Notes: generated by a model from the letters alone, not told the origin. A DNA stretch of 64,000 bases from Talinum fruticosum (GCA_021018815.1 JAITYX010000125.1:930001-994000); one strand, 5' to 3'; positions 11,840-23,443 are shown, counted from the stretch's first letter. Translations and numbers: made by a program.

Positions 11840-12530
11840 TTAAGCAACTTTAGAAATTAAAGGCTGACATTTCAATTTGGCAATTGATATCTGCTTCCCG
11901 AAACATAAGCAAGCTTTAATCGATGCACTAAGCAAGATTGAAGTTTCTCCTATCACCACGCTAGAGAAGTAGTAGGATTGGTCAACGAGTGGGGACGAAA
12001 CCATTAGTTTTGATAAGAAGGATCTCCCGGAAGAAGGTGTTGCACACAATAATGCCCTTTATTTAACCGTAACTTGCATCAACAAGTTTGTTCCCTTAAC
12101 CTTGGTAGACAATGGATCAGCGAGTAAACGTTTGTCCTCGTAGAACCGCTAAAAGGTTAGGAATTAGGGAGCAACAACTCTCTAAGCACACTATTCATCT
12201 TCGAGCTTATAATAATTCTACAAGAACAGTCTTGGGAACGGTGACCTTGCAAATCAATATAGGGCCAATGGAGAGGAATATCGAGTTCTAAGTCCTAGAT
12301 ATCCCAGCTACTTTCAACTTGCTTCTAGGTTGCCCTTGGTTGTATGATCATCAAACAAGTGCCCTCTACACTCGCATCGAAGGTCAAGATGATCATTATG
12401 GTCAAGTCATAATCGTCAATGGAGATAATCTTTGTGCCTAAAGAATCCGTAGTGGAGATTGAGCATGATGCTAATGATGAACTTTACAGATTTGAAACCA
12501 TCGCTACCTTAGAAAGGGATGAAGCACCTT
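11840..12530 (+). pseudogene. G1 aspartic protease relic
   Basis: The active-site motif LVDNGSA is at 12102-12122, with the Asp codon at 12108-12110. Further on is the second family landmark, FNLLLGCPWLYDH (near 12312-12350). It would cleave the Gag-Pol polyprotein. Stops interrupt it between 11850 and 12100 and after the active site, so it is dead. The G2 copy has Gly replaced by Arg in the same motif. Confidence 0.75.
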
Positions 12531-14330
12531 TTACCTTTAACCCTTATGGAAACCCTAGTATCCAATCGATGCTTAGGAAGAAGGGGTATTTTTAAGGCCT
12601 TGTCTGTAGGTCGAAGGGCATACCATCCTATTTTTCCACCCCTTGAACCCACTAATAATTACAACTTTGGATTAGGCTATCAACCTACTACTAAGAAAAT
12701 AGCTCAAGCCAAGTGGGAAATCCAAGTGAAGAGGATCGCACCATACACAGTCCGTTCTATTACGCCCTTTCCTTATACTCGAATGGGCGAGTTTTGAGAG
12801 AAGGAGACTACTTTCCTTATTATGGTTTTCATGAGCCCTATTACATCAAGCAGAAGGGAATCCTAGTACCTGGTTTAGAGATTTTCAATGACTACTATAT
12901 TCTAGAAAAGGAGGCACGTTACCTTCTCAAAGAGTGACAATCCACATCGGATTGGACCAATTTTACCGGAAACAATCTTTTCTATCTTCCGTTCGGCCAA
13001 GAGGGTAATCTAGAGGGGAACTCGGTCTCGTGCATTGTTGGGAGCTATGTCACACCCGTAGTTCGATCCGTCTAGGTTCATCATCGACGCTGATATAGAA
13101 GTGTCCAAGCATGTTACTTGGATTGGTGTTGAGGAAGGCTAAGAGTTTGCTTGTTAGCTTAGGAGCGCATCCTCTTTCCGAGTCTAGTACTATGGCTTGT
13201 ATTTCTTCTTCCGTTGTTTCTAGTTCTTTTTCTAATTCGATCGTTTCCAATTTTATTTCGAGTTTGATGTATTCGTTGCTTCTTTCAATAAAGTGAACCT
13301 TTCGCTTACTCCTTGGCTCTTTTTGCTTTTAATTGTTTTGCCTCTAATGATGAACAAGAAATCCCTAAAGAATTAATAAAAGCTATGGAAGATCATGAAA
13401 ATCACTCACCAACAATAGAGGAAACAATAATAATAAATATGGGGTTAGTTGATTAACCCCAAGAAGTGAAGATTGGGAATTTGAACCCGGAAGAGTAGAA
13501 GTAATTCGCTTCACTCCTTGCGAGAATTCATATATGTCTTTGATGATCCTACAAAGACATGCTGGGTATAGATCCAAGTATAGCATAACACAAAATTCCA
13601 CTTTACGAGGATGCTAAGCCGGTTAAGCGAAGTTGAGAAGCACGAAACCAGAATGGGCCTTGAAGATTAAGGAAGAGGTTCGAAACAGTTGGAGGTTGGG
13701 TTCATTAAGGCAATTCACTATCCTCGGTGGGTAGCAAATATAGTTCCGGTCCTGAAGAAAGATGGCAAAGTTCGTATGTGCATTGACTTCGGGGATTTAA
13801 ATAAGGCCAATCCTAAGGATGATTTCCGTTGCCTCATATCGATCTTCCGGTAGATAATACAGCGGGTCATGCTCTACTCTCGTTCATGGATGGTTATGTT
13901 GGATATAATTAGGTGAAGATGGATGATGAAGACATGGAGAAGACGACCTTCATCATTCAATGGGGGACTTATTGCTATGTGGTGATGCCATTTGGGCTCG
14001 AAAATGCCGGTGCAACATATCGGAGGACAACAATGACACTACTGCATGATATGATCCATAAAGAAGCTAATGTTTATGTAGATGTTATGATCATAAAATC
14101 TAAAGATAGGGCGGGGCACTTACCCAGCTGAGAAAATTCTTCCATAGACTCGGAAATACAACATGTGCCTTAATCCTAAAAAGTGTGCATTTGGAGTAAC
14201 CTCGGCAAACTGTTAAGTTATGTTATCGAGTCTTAGAGGAATTGAGGTTGATCCATCCATGACCAAGGCCATTCAGGAGATCTCTCCACCAGGTACGGAG
14301 AAAGAGATAAGAGGTTTCCTAGGACGTTTG
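12519..14330 (+). pseudogene. G1 linker and reverse transcriptase relic
   Basis: 12519-13250 is the long protease-RT linker, with LGYQPTTKKIAQAKWEIQ near 12675-12730. It recurs in G2 and, reversed, at 19023-19598. RT follows from about 13690, with frames broken before PLPHIDLPVDNTAGH, then FMDGYVGYN, DMEKTTFIIQWGTYCYVVMP and FGLENAGATY. The catalytic YVDD box reads YVDV at 14075-14086, so the second catalytic Asp is lost. An AT-rich spacer (13250-13440) separates the linker from RT. Confidence 0.8.
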
Positions 14331-14339
14331 CGATACGAT

Positions 14340-14780
14340 GAGTCGTTTCATATCAAAGCCGACTATGGTCGGTGAACCCATTTTTAAGAAGTTAAAGAAA
14401 GGATCTAAGCCCATTTGGGATGCCGAGTGCCAACAAGCATTCAAGAAGGTTAAGGAATACCTGGCTAATCCTCCAGTGGTAGTTCCACCCAAATCGGGGA
14501 AAACTTTACTTCTATATCTCAAGCACAATGGAAAGCTGCTATGGGAGCCATGCTAGCTCAATAAGATGGGAAAGAAGAACGTGTTATCTATTATCTAAGT
14601 AAGAAGTTTTTGGCTTATGAGACTAGATATATGCCACTAGAGAAGACATCTTTGGCTTTCTTCTAGGCTACCAAGAAGCTCGAGACACTATATGTTAGCC
14701 CACATGGTACATGTGGTAGCACCTATGGATCCTATTAAGTACATATTTGAGTAACTCGACTATCGGCACTAAGATAGCAG
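14340..14780 (+). pseudogene. G1 RNase H relic (first, retroviral-type)
   Basis: The thumb/connection region begins FISKPTMVGEPIFKKLKKG, followed by IYYLSKKFLAYETRYMPLEK (near 14590-14645), a standard plant gypsy RNase H signature. Stops and a frameshift after the Lys-Lys-Leu motif truncate it. Confidence 0.75.
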
Positions 14781-14929
14781 GGACGGATCTGTCATGCTAT
14801 CGAAATTCAAACTCAAGTTCATCCCTCAAAATCAAAGGAAGGGTAGTGTCGAATTCTTAGCTAATTTACCTATGCCTAAATCGCAACCCGAACACCTTGA
14901 CTTTCTAGATGAAGACATTTTACAAGTAG

Positions 14930-15345
14930 AGGTGGATGTTTGGACAATGTACTTTGATGGCGCTTCAAATCGAAGGGCTTTGGAGTAGGAATTCTTTTAG
15001 TCTCACCAAAGGGAGCACATTCTCCCATTTCAGTCAAACTAGACTTCGAGGTCACCATTAATGCTTTGTAGAGTACGAGGCTTATATCACAGGACTTGAG
15101 GCTGCAATAGAGATCGAGGTCAAGAATGTCGGGGTTTTTGGTGATTCCATTGTGATCATCAACCAAATTTAGCAAAGGTGGAAGGTACGTAGTGAAGCCT
15201 TGGCGACTTACCAAGCATACTTGATGAAATTATCTAAACATTTTGAGAATGTCTCTTTCACTTACCTTCCTAGGGATGATAATCAATTTGTGGATGCATT
15301 AGCTAAGTTAGCATCCATGATCAATATCCCTACTAGCATTTACTC
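14930..15345 (+). pseudogene. G1 second RNase H (archaeal-type), Tat-lineage marker
   Basis: VWTMYFDGASN (near 14940-14970) holds the first acidic residue. It is followed by a VEYEA-like block, VFGDS near 15135, and finally FTYLPRDDNQFVDALAKLAS (15250-15320). This domain lies between RNase H and integrase, which is typical of Tat elements. Two stop codons and one frame change are present, but the acidic residues can still be read. Confidence 0.8.
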
Positions 15346-15399
15346 AATGCCTGTTCACATTGAGCGACGAGTCGGCGTACGCACGTCTATACCTTAGAA

Positions 15400-16660
15400 G
15401 TGTCTAATACTAACCATACCAGTTGGGATCATGATATTTATCGATATTTGGATAAGCAAGAGTATCCCTTGGACTCCACATCCGGAGCCCAACGAGCCAT
15501 TAGGATGTTGGCTACCCAATTCTTCATTAATCGGGGGCAATTGTTTAAGAAAACTAACTTTGGGATTGACTTACTTGGTGTCAACCAACATGAATCAAAG
15601 TTCATTATGGAAGAGATTCATGGTGGGAAATGTGGACCTCACATGAACGGTAGGATGTTGGTTCAAAAGGTTCGGAGACTTGGTTATTATTGGTCAACCA
15701 TCACGACAGATTGTCATGACTTTGTTAGAAGATGCCATAAGTGTCGGTGTATGCAAATCTACAACACCAACCCTCGTCATTTCTTACTACGCTATCTTCA
15801 CCTCGGCCATTTTCGGTTTGGGGAATAGACATTATTGGCAAGGTGACTCCTAAAGGAACAGGTGGTCACGAATTTGTGTTAGTAGCAATCTACTACTTCA
15901 CCAAATGGGTAGAGGCAACTTCCTATACAACTATGACGTCAAAGCAGGTAGCCAAATTCATCACCTGGATCATTATCCGTCGTTATGGGGTGCCCCACGA
16001 GTTAATAAGTGACCATGGTTGCCATTTTAAGAAGGAAGTAGCAGATTTGTTGGATAAGTATAAAATCCGAGTATCACAAATCTTCCCCGTATCACCCTCG
16101 GACCAACGAGAGCGAGTTGAGGTTGCTAATAAGAATATTCGAAAAATAGTGGAGAAAATGACAGGTTACTTATAAGGATTGGCCGGATAAACTACCTTTT
16201 GCTTTGTGGGGTTATAGAACTTCTATTAGAGCGTCCATGGGAGCAACACCTTATTCTTTAGTCTATGGCATGGAAGCAGTCCTTCCAGTTGAGATTACCA
16301 TTCCTTCGTTAAGGATAATTGTTGAGAGACAAATTTCCGAAGCTGAGTAGGCCAAAGCACGTTATGAATAGTTAGTATTATTGGATGAAACGCGCCTTAA
16401 CGCCTTACATAATGTCCAAATATACCAAGCTCGTATATCCGGGGCATTTAATAAGAAGGTTAAGCCTCACAATTTGCAAATTGGGGATTTGGTCCTTAAA
16501 AAGATAAGAGCGCCAATTCAAAACCCGCGAGGAAGTTTAAGTCAACTGGTAGGGCCTATTCGTACTTAATAAGATTTTACCCAGTGGAGCGATAAAGTTA
16601 AGCTGATTTGGACGAGGATGAGATTTTTCACTACCTCAATTTAGATAAGTTGAAGAAGTA
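15400..16660 (+). pseudogene. G1 integrase relic
   Basis: The zinc-binding HHCC part is seen in EEIHGGKCGPHMNGRMLVQK and CHDFVRRCHKC (15610-15745). The catalytic core includes WGID (Asp codon 15828-15830), ISDHG (Asp 16011-16013) and VEVANK (Glu 16119-16121), so the DDE residues survive. A frameshift near 15745 and stops after 16170 break the frame. The C-terminal end has IGDLVLKKIRAP (near 16480-16515) and finishes at about 16660 (FHYLNLDKLKKYDA then stop). It would insert cDNA into the genome. Confidence 0.8.
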
Positions 16661-16999
16661 TGATGCCTAGCATGCTCCTAGGTAGAAGGCCGAGCCCGAC
16701 CCAATCGAGGCTAGGCCAAAGCGAGCGTCGACCACTATCCGGTCATCGGTGGGACTGGCCGGGCTACGATTTTTCGTCTTATTATGGTTTTCTTTGGTTC
16801 ATTCATTCGCTTGATGGCCCAATTAAGCGGTTTTTTAGGACAATCTAACTAGGCGGTCCAATTTATTTGTTTTTATTTTACCTCTAAGTGAGCGACAAAA
16901 ATATGAAAGTATAGCATAATACTTACTTTTATTCAACAAAAGGTAAACCTACTACTTACCCAATTACATAGCTACTAAAGGGAAGTACTTGTAAGCATA
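16661..16999. other. Spacer between G1 integrase and antisense PMD relic
   Basis: A short GC-rich part (16680-16760) is followed by AT-rich sequence. I see no gene. It is probably the 3' untranslated part shared by the converging gag-pol and antisense transcripts. Confidence 0.4.
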
Positions 17000-18310
17000 C
17001 TACTTGTAAAATAAATCAACACTATTCTAAAGAGGCAAAACTAATCCTCCTTTTCTTTTATTATATCCTAAGAGTCTAAGCCCTAGTCTATTTTTACTTT
17101 CTTTCCCTTAGGATTGCTAGACTCTACTTCCTTGTCTTGAGTGCATTCCTTTAGTTCTTGGATTCAGCGGGCCCTCCATTCTTCGATTTCTTTAGCTTCG
17201 GTTTCTTTTCGATGAGCGTTTACTTCACGAATTTGCAGAGGGGCAGCAACAGGGATGACTTCTTTAAGATTCAGCTCTTTGAGTCTCGGCGCCTTTCGTC
17301 GTTCAAGATCTACTTCCGTTATCCAATCTAGATAATAGGGAGAAACAAGTGGTCTTCGCAACTCCTTCGAGTGTCACCAAGTTTGCAAGATTCGGTAGTT
17401 TCGGCGGACCTTTCCAATATTCGGTCCACGACCCAATCCATTTAGAGTTATCATGCACTTTTAACAAGTCAAAGGTTGTGGCCGGATATAATCCAACGGT
17501 ATTACTTATTCCCTAACCATTTGTCGCAACACATGGCTAGGGAAGTAATATGTACTCTCCTCTAGGCCCAATAGACGTATATACGGGTGCTGTATACAGT
17601 GTGTGCTCTACATCTGGGACGTCTTCCAATGTTTCAAATATCATAAGAGGTCGTTACCATGATTTCTAAGATATTTTTCCCATCGAGAGACCGGGTAATC
17701 GGCTACTACCGATTTTCTTTTCCACTGGCGAAGTGCGTTGCTAGGTTTGTATCTAACTTTGGTGGAGCATTAATGAGGCTTAGATGTTCCATTAACTAGA
17801 TCCGCACATCACGGATGCAAAATCAAATATTAGTGTCTACACGGTCAAAGTCTAACTTTTGTAGGCCCAACAGGAGCAAAATCGAAATAATAAATAGCGA
17901 TAGAAGAGGCAAGAACGAAAGTTAAAATTTTTTTTTCGATGCCCTTTAGCCTCTGGCCGGCACCGCCATACGGTTGGCGTTCGCTTGCTTTCGTTCATTA
18001 TTTTTGCTTACCTACAATAACAGGGGGCCACCACGGAAGTTACTGTTTGGGGTTGGCTTCAACTCGATCTACGTCGATTATTGTTTCAGCTACTATTAGT
18101 GGAGTTAGGGAACAATAATTTTCTAAACTATTCCACCGAGGCTTAGTAGAGCCGCTGGTGCCAAGTCTTCATGACCCCATACTAGCAAGGATCCACCTAT
18201 CATGCAAGTGATGATAGCTCGGCGCCTCGGGATGATTATGGACTTAGCATAGGCGTGCATGTTGCGGTAGTGCTTTATTAGATTGGTTAAACTCACCCGA
18301 TTCCCAATAA
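17000..18310 (-). pseudogene. Antisense PMD-like gene relic behind G1 integrase
   Basis: On the minus strand, 18310-18123 encodes KHYRNMHAYAKS and LLVWGHEDLAPAALLSLGG. A probable intron follows (donor GTAAGC near 18014, GC-rich centre). Later pieces read TAPVYTSIGPRGEYILL, VLRQMVRE and RPLVSPYYLDWITEVDLERR. VLRQ followed by YLDW resembles the C-terminal part of plant mobile domain (aminotransferase-like) proteins. The position, antisense between integrase and the 3' LTR, matches the antisense extra ORFs known from Tat elements such as Grande, RIRE2 and Retand. It has many stops. The domain call rests on short motifs, so confidence is moderate. Confidence 0.5.
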
Positions 18311-19612
18311 GAATTCTTCTATCCAAATGGCATGACTATATAGTAATACGTCTCCTATTAAGTAATGAAGGTCGTTTTTTCCATGTCTTCCTCGACCATC
18401 TTTACTTGATTGTATATAACATAGCCATCAATGAAGAAGAGTACAACGTGGCTAGCTTGTTGTTGAGTAAGATATCTATGCGCGGTAGAGGAAAGTCATC
18501 TTTGTGGCTTGCCTTATTGAGGTCCCTAAAATTAACGCACACCCTAACCCTTCTATCTTTCTTCGGGACCGGCCCAACATTTGGTACCTATTGAGGTAGT
18601 GAACTACTCTAATAAACCTCACTTCTAGCTTTTTTGAACCTCTTCTTCTATCTTTAATGCTTACTCAGGTTTCATCATCCTAAGCTTCGCGTAATCGGTT
18701 TGCTATCTTCATAGAGCGAGATTTTATGTTCCGCTATCTCGGGATCTATCCTTGGCATGTCTCTATAGGACCAACCAAAGACATCTATAAACTCTATAAG
18801 GAGCGAAGTAAAGTGTTACTACTCTTCTCGATTCAATGTTTTCCCAATCATAACTTCTTGGGGCTGATCCGGAGATCCTTAATTAATGGTTATTGTTTCT
18901 TTTATAATTAGTGAGCGCTTTTTATTATCTTCGAAGCTTTTAAAAATTCTTTAGGGATCTCTCGTTCATCATTAGAGGAAAAGTAATTAAGAATAAGAGG
19001 AGGTAAGGAGTAATAAAAAGATTCATCTTATTGAATGAGGAAAGAAATACATTAGACTCGGAATTAGAACTACGAGATTGGAAGAACAACCAACAGAATT
19101 GGAAATAGAAAAATTAGCCTTAGCCTTAGACTTAGAAACGGATTGCTCTCTTAGGATGACAACAAACTCTTGGTCCTCTTTAGTGTCAATGCAAGTGATA
19201 TGCTTGGACCCTCCATTGACATCGGTGATGAACCTCGATGGGTCAAACTTTGTGTGCGACATGCTTGGGACAATACTGAAACCTAAATTTCCTTTCGGGC
19301 GCTTCTCTTGTGCAAACAGTGAGACCGAAGATGTTACTTTCGCCAGATTGGTATAGTCTTGAGTGGACTGTTCTTTTTTAAGAAGGTTCGGTGCCTCCTC
19401 TTCTAGCATCCGGCGGTCGTTGAAGATCTCTAATCCTAGGACTAGGATGCCTTTCTCCTTCGAGATAGTAGGGCTTATGAAAACCATAATAAGGGAAGTC
19501 ATCCCATACTTTCGAAATTTCCCATTTAAGGTACGAGGATAGGGCTGAATGGAGTGGACCATTAATGGTACAATCCTCTTAGCTTGTATTTCCCACATAG
19601 CTCTTAGCAGTT
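18311..19612 (-). mobile_element. Minus-strand Ty3/gypsy fragment: linker and N-terminal RT
   Basis: Read from 19612 downwards it gives the protease-RT linker (KRIVPLMVHSIQPYPRTLNG and KGILVLGLEIFNDRRMLEEE, 19023-19598), which parallels G1 12700-13250. RT follows from about 18900, down to VMPFG near 18325-18340, where it stops abruptly at the antisense PMD relic. The right end at 19612 is cut by a copia LTR in the middle of the block matching G1 12690. It is a separate copy from 6148-6846 because the two overlap in content. Confidence 0.8.
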
Positions 19613-20655
19613 TGAAGGTTTGAGCTCGAGAGTCTAAGTCACCCTAGATGAGGGGTGAATAGGGTATGAAGGAAATTTTTGTAGAAAAATAAAACTTGAT
19701 ACTCAAGTCGAACTCATAAATGAAGTGTTGAGTTTAGATTGGACTCATAAAGAGAAGTACGGAAGAATTTTAACGTGGAAAACCTCCGGGCTGAAAACCG
19801 GGGCTGGTATCGGTCTAGATATAAAGTCATATCCACTATTTTGAATCCATAAAATAGAAGAACCGATTCCGGAATTGTTCCCTTAGAAAATTCAATACAA
19901 GTTTTCTTAGGCACGGAAGATACCTTATCTTCCTTAGTACTTCCTAACCGATATACCCATTACAGCTAGGTACAACCGAGATGAGTTACCCCTTACAGCT
20001 CATTCAAGGGAATTATAGAAGATTTAAGTAGAAATAAATGTGAGTGACTACGAGACTTCTTAGTTTAACTCGAAGTTAAGAAACTAAGTACGAGTTGAAT
20101 GCTAGAAAGATTGAGTATGTGAGTTGGGTTCCAGCAATCTTCTAAGTCTTGTGAAGTGACTTCTATTAGTAACCAACAAAGCATATAGCCGTTGTGTCTT
20201 GGGCTTGACTGATGAGAAACACTAGTCTGTTAAAACGGATAGTCTAATTCCCTTAGAAAATAAACCGTTGTGAAGTATTTATCGTGCCTTGGTTCTTGGC
20301 TCAAAAAGTAATCCAACCCACTTATTATGACTGAAATCTAGGGTGGAAATAATTATTAGACTCAAAGTTGAAGTTTACTTGGAAATGGTAACAAACAACC
20401 ACGACATGGTGTCCGAGCTCGCCTCAACATACGACTTTTCTATCCGAGATATATCAACTTTTATCAACCTACAAAAACAAAACCGAAGTGGTACTGAAAG
20501 CATAACAATACTTTGGTCCAATATTAGACAAGGATATTAATTAAATCAAATAATTAAATGTTGAATATCCTTAATCTAATTAAATGGAATTTTTAAAGTG
20601 TAATATTCAATATGTTCCGATTCCATTTGTGTCTATACTTAAGTTATCTTGAGAT
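19613..20655 (-). repeat. Truncated copia LTR
   Basis: It starts TGAAGGTTTGAGCTCGAGAG and follows the copia-2 LTR through the middle landmarks. Sequence matching about 37437-37460 is near 20640, and then it breaks off. About two thirds of a LTR remains. The TATA region is degraded (near 20155) compared with TATAAATAG in the other copies. It is either a solo LTR cut by a later deletion or the edge of a lost element. Confidence 0.7.
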
Positions 20656-21413
20656 CAGCCATTACAGTGTGTACTCGATATGTCTCTTTAAGCTCAAAAT
20701 TGACCTCATAAATATGCCCGGAAAATTTTTTATTGCACCAATTTGCTAGCTGCCCCAGCCCACTGCCCGTGGTGGACCCAGTGGGACTACCCGTGGTGGA
20801 TGCCAGCCTTGGTTATGTATGATTTTTGCGCATTTTCTTATTGTCTTTTATTCTTGTTTGCTTGTTTCTTGATAAGTCCTGTATGTGCAAGCCAATTTTC
20901 ACCCTTGGGCTCAACTCCAACTCCCTCCAAGCATCACCATTGCACGAGAGTTAAGTGAAAGAAAGATCTTGTTTGCGGGTCCTTTTGGGTTTTGCTAGTA
21001 TCTCGGTGAGAGGGTGCACCTCAAATTCGAGTTAACACATGGCCTCCATTGGTTCCGATTGATCCACCCCTAACCATGTGTTACCTTCGCTCTCTTCCTC
21101 CAAAAGAGCAAGCCGCTGTGACAATCGGGTATCCTTATACCCAATTTCGAATTTGTACATATGTTATGCACACCATGTGAGTTGGATAATGACCCACCTA
21201 GTGAGTTCTAACTTCCTCCCTATCTTTCATATAGTTGAATTTTCTTGTATGGAAATTGACTTCATCTTTTGATAGATTACTCCGGAGGATATCCACATTC
21301 CTAGTCTTGATGTGGATGTTACATGGCTCGAGGAATCACCATGTTACGTGAGTATTCCTGAAATTCTTGAGGAAGAATGTGTTGGGCATCCATTCCCTCG
21401 AAACCGGTGCTCG

Positions 21414-21488
21414 GTAAGAGTTTTATGCTCTTTACTTTTAGTGGTATGCTAAAAGTATTTTACTAATGCCATTGAATGAATTATGTAG
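21414..21488 (+). other. Intron 1 of the 20656-21752 gene
   Basis: GTAAGA...TGTAG, 75 bp. The inverted repeat CTTTTAG/CTAAAAG with a 7-nt loop lies at 21435-21455. The equivalent intron on the minus strand is 57698-57768, with the same stem-loop. Confidence 0.7.
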
Positions 21489-21587
21489 TATGACCGGGAG
21501 CAATCTCGAACCATGTCCATTAGGCTTCGATTAGCTTTTCGGGGCATCCAAAACTCCCTCAACGGGAGATCTTTCCCAACCATCCGA

Positions 21588-21662
21588 GTAAGTCCGTAGT
21601 TATTGGAGTGCTAACATTATCGAGCTTTTAGTAATGTGCTAATAGCTCTTTCTCTCTTGTAG
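21588..21662 (+). other. Intron 2 of the 20656-21752 gene
   Basis: GTAAGT...TGTAG, also 75 bp. The related stem-loop CTTTTAG/CTAATAG lies at 21625-21645. The minus-strand equivalent is 57545-57619. Confidence 0.7.
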
Positions 21663-21877
21663 AGATGGCAATCTAGAGCGTCTTCATCGGGAGGCTTCCT
21701 TGGTGGATCGGGAGCACACACCCAACAATTTGACTTCCAGTGGTCCACCTAAGGTAGGTACATCTCGATGTTCATCATGGCGTGCACATCGTCGGAGTAC
21801 GTCCGAAACGGGGCCTAGCACTTCCGGCCCTCGTTTGTCCGGTGCGGGGCCCCATTTTGCTGAAGAGAGTCTAAATA

Positions 21878-22260
21878 CACTAAAAGAAATCATCACTTGT
21901 GCCACGAATTATGACACAAGAAACGTAAAATCGTGGCAATTTTTTGTTGTGCCACGGGAAATTTTTGTCACTACAAGTGTATATATATAAAAAGAAATAT
22001 GCCACGATAAAAAATTTTTCATGGCAAAACAAGTACTTGTGGCACAAAAAAATAGTACTCGTAGCAATAATAGGCCACAAGTATAAATTACTGTGGAAAA
22101 ACATTACTTGTGCCATGAGTTGACATTACCGTGGCAATAATATGCCACCAGCAGAAATTACTATGGCAAAAATTACTTTTGCCACAAGTGTATATAATTG
22201 TGGCAATAATATGCCATGATTAGAAATTCTTGTGGGAAATAATTACATGTATCAAATCTA
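21878..22260 (+). mobile_element. CACTA-type transposon end (left terminus and subterminal repeats)
   Basis: CACTAAAAGAAATCATC at 21878 is followed by about 380 bp packed with short repeats in both orientations, of the kind TTGTGCCACGA and CGTGGCAAT (more than ten between 21898 and 22230). A CACTA terminus plus a dense inverted subterminal array is typical of En/Spm elements. No matching TAGTG end with its own array was found to the right, so the element is probably truncated. Confidence 0.6.
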
Positions 22261-22837
22261 AAAAGGGATAAAAACTTTTAGATGATGTTTATTTAGTTGT
22301 TTAAGTAACAATTAACGAGTTGTAATTTAGTTGTTAGCATATAGTTGATAAGATGTGCATTTGGAGAAAATGTGTTCAATAATTTAGTTGTTGGGTTAAC
22401 TCAGTAATGTAAATTGACATAGAAGAATCAATAATTTTATAAAAAATAAGAGTATTTGTTTTAACCATAAAAATATGAAACTGTACTTCGAAAGGACGAA
22501 GATACTATTATTAGTTTTTAAGAATGTTGCTTAAAACTCTAAATGATACTAAAAATGGTAGCCGAAATAATAACTTAACAAACATTAATATTTGACTCAT
22601 TTTGACTTATAATTATCAGTCCAAATGTTATTTCCGAACATTATTTTATATTTTAAAAAATTTAAAAGAAAGAAAAAAATAACTTTAGCTTATCATACTA
22701 ATTTGAATAATTTTAACATATTTCATCTAATTTAGAATAATATATTCTTTTAGACACAAATATATCTAAAATAATATTTAACTTGAGATTTTAATTAAAG
22801 AAAATATTCAACTTGAGATTAAAATCTTTAACTTTAA
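22261..22837. other. AT-rich stretch without recognised content
   Basis: Strongly AT-rich and without long frames. It could be the interior of the CACTA element. Confidence 0.4.
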
Positions 22838-23443
22838 GGTCTATTTGGATGTTATAAAACAGGTTGACAATAACAAAAATTAGAAAAGTAAATTATTTTG
22901 AAAAAAGGAAAAACAACAAAATGTCCGAAAACTCAAACATGAAAGATCAAAAGTGAAACCAACTAGAAAGAAGCTTATTTCTCTCTCGGCTCTCCTCGCT
23001 CCTCTCGGTTCCGGGTCTTACTCACTCCATCCATCTCTCTTATCTCACCCACTCCCTCAACGCTCTTCCTTGTCGCTCTCTCGCTCTCTCTCGATTCACC
23101 CGAGTCTATAGTGGAAGTAGATATACAAAGTGTAGGTCAAGGTACTCGGATATGGGTTCTTCAACATGTCGAGTTTTCGATTATGGAACCAAAAAGCTCA
23201 TAAATGAGCTCAAATTCATGCTTATTGGTGGTTGAATTACTTATAGGATTACTTGAGAAGTTATATTGAAGCATTGGCTGCATTCGGATTCGGAATAGGG
23301 CTAGAATTTCAGTAGGAGGATTCAATTTCCGATTTGTGGTTTTTAATTTGGAGATGGATAGGGAATTTTTTTCCTTGCAATTTTTTTCCTCATTATTTTA
23401 TTTTCTTAAAATCTATTTATTTTCGTAAATCCAAATAGGGGTC
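22838..23443. mobile_element. Possible Tourist-like element
   Basis: GGTCTATTTGGAT at 22838-22850 faces ATCCAAATAGGGGTC at 23429-23443. The right arm contains AATGAGGAAAAAA (read in reverse), as does the MITE at 49787-50061. The centre is a CT-rich tract (22975-23105) like a plant 5' leader. The flanking TAA (22835-22837) is not clearly duplicated on the right, which weakens the call. Confidence 0.35.

Larger units (their letters stand above)
6847..16660 (+). mobile_element. G1: Tat-type Ty3/gypsy retrotransposon, 5' LTR through integrase
   Basis: The order is LTR (6847-8832), PBS-like site, long leader, gag, protease, linker, RT, RNase H, a second RNase H, and integrase. The second (archaeal-type) RNase H between RNase H and integrase marks the Tat/Ogre branch of plant Ty3/gypsy elements. 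No matching 3' LTR follows directly: after integrase comes an antisense PMD-like relic and then a foreign minus-strand gypsy fragment. The LTR at 60432-62460 belongs to the same family but has diverged a great deal, so it may or may not be the partner. Confidence 0.8.
20656..21752 (+). pseudogene. 3' half of an intron-containing PMD-family gene
   Basis: It matches the downstream halves of the PMD relics at 26780-28630 and 57070-59636. Exons read through two GT-AG introns: an exon ending EECVGHPFPRNRCS, intron 21414-21488 (75 bp), exon YDREQSRTMSIRL to SFPTIR, intron 21588-21662 (75 bp), exon RWQSRASSSGGFLGG to FQWST and a stop at 21750-21752. The frame stays open across both introns, which supports the exon call. 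Both introns carry the same 21-bp stem-loop. The PMD itself would lie upstream and is missing, because the left side starts inside an intron next to the truncated copia LTR. Whether it was a host gene or transposon cargo cannot be told here. Confidence 0.6.

Noticed and set aside
17838..17850. TGTCTACACGG, the reverse of a Tat LTR start (TGTAGACAC)
   Set aside because: The next hundreds of bases do not match either Tat LTR. The stretch fits the antisense PMD-like relic instead.
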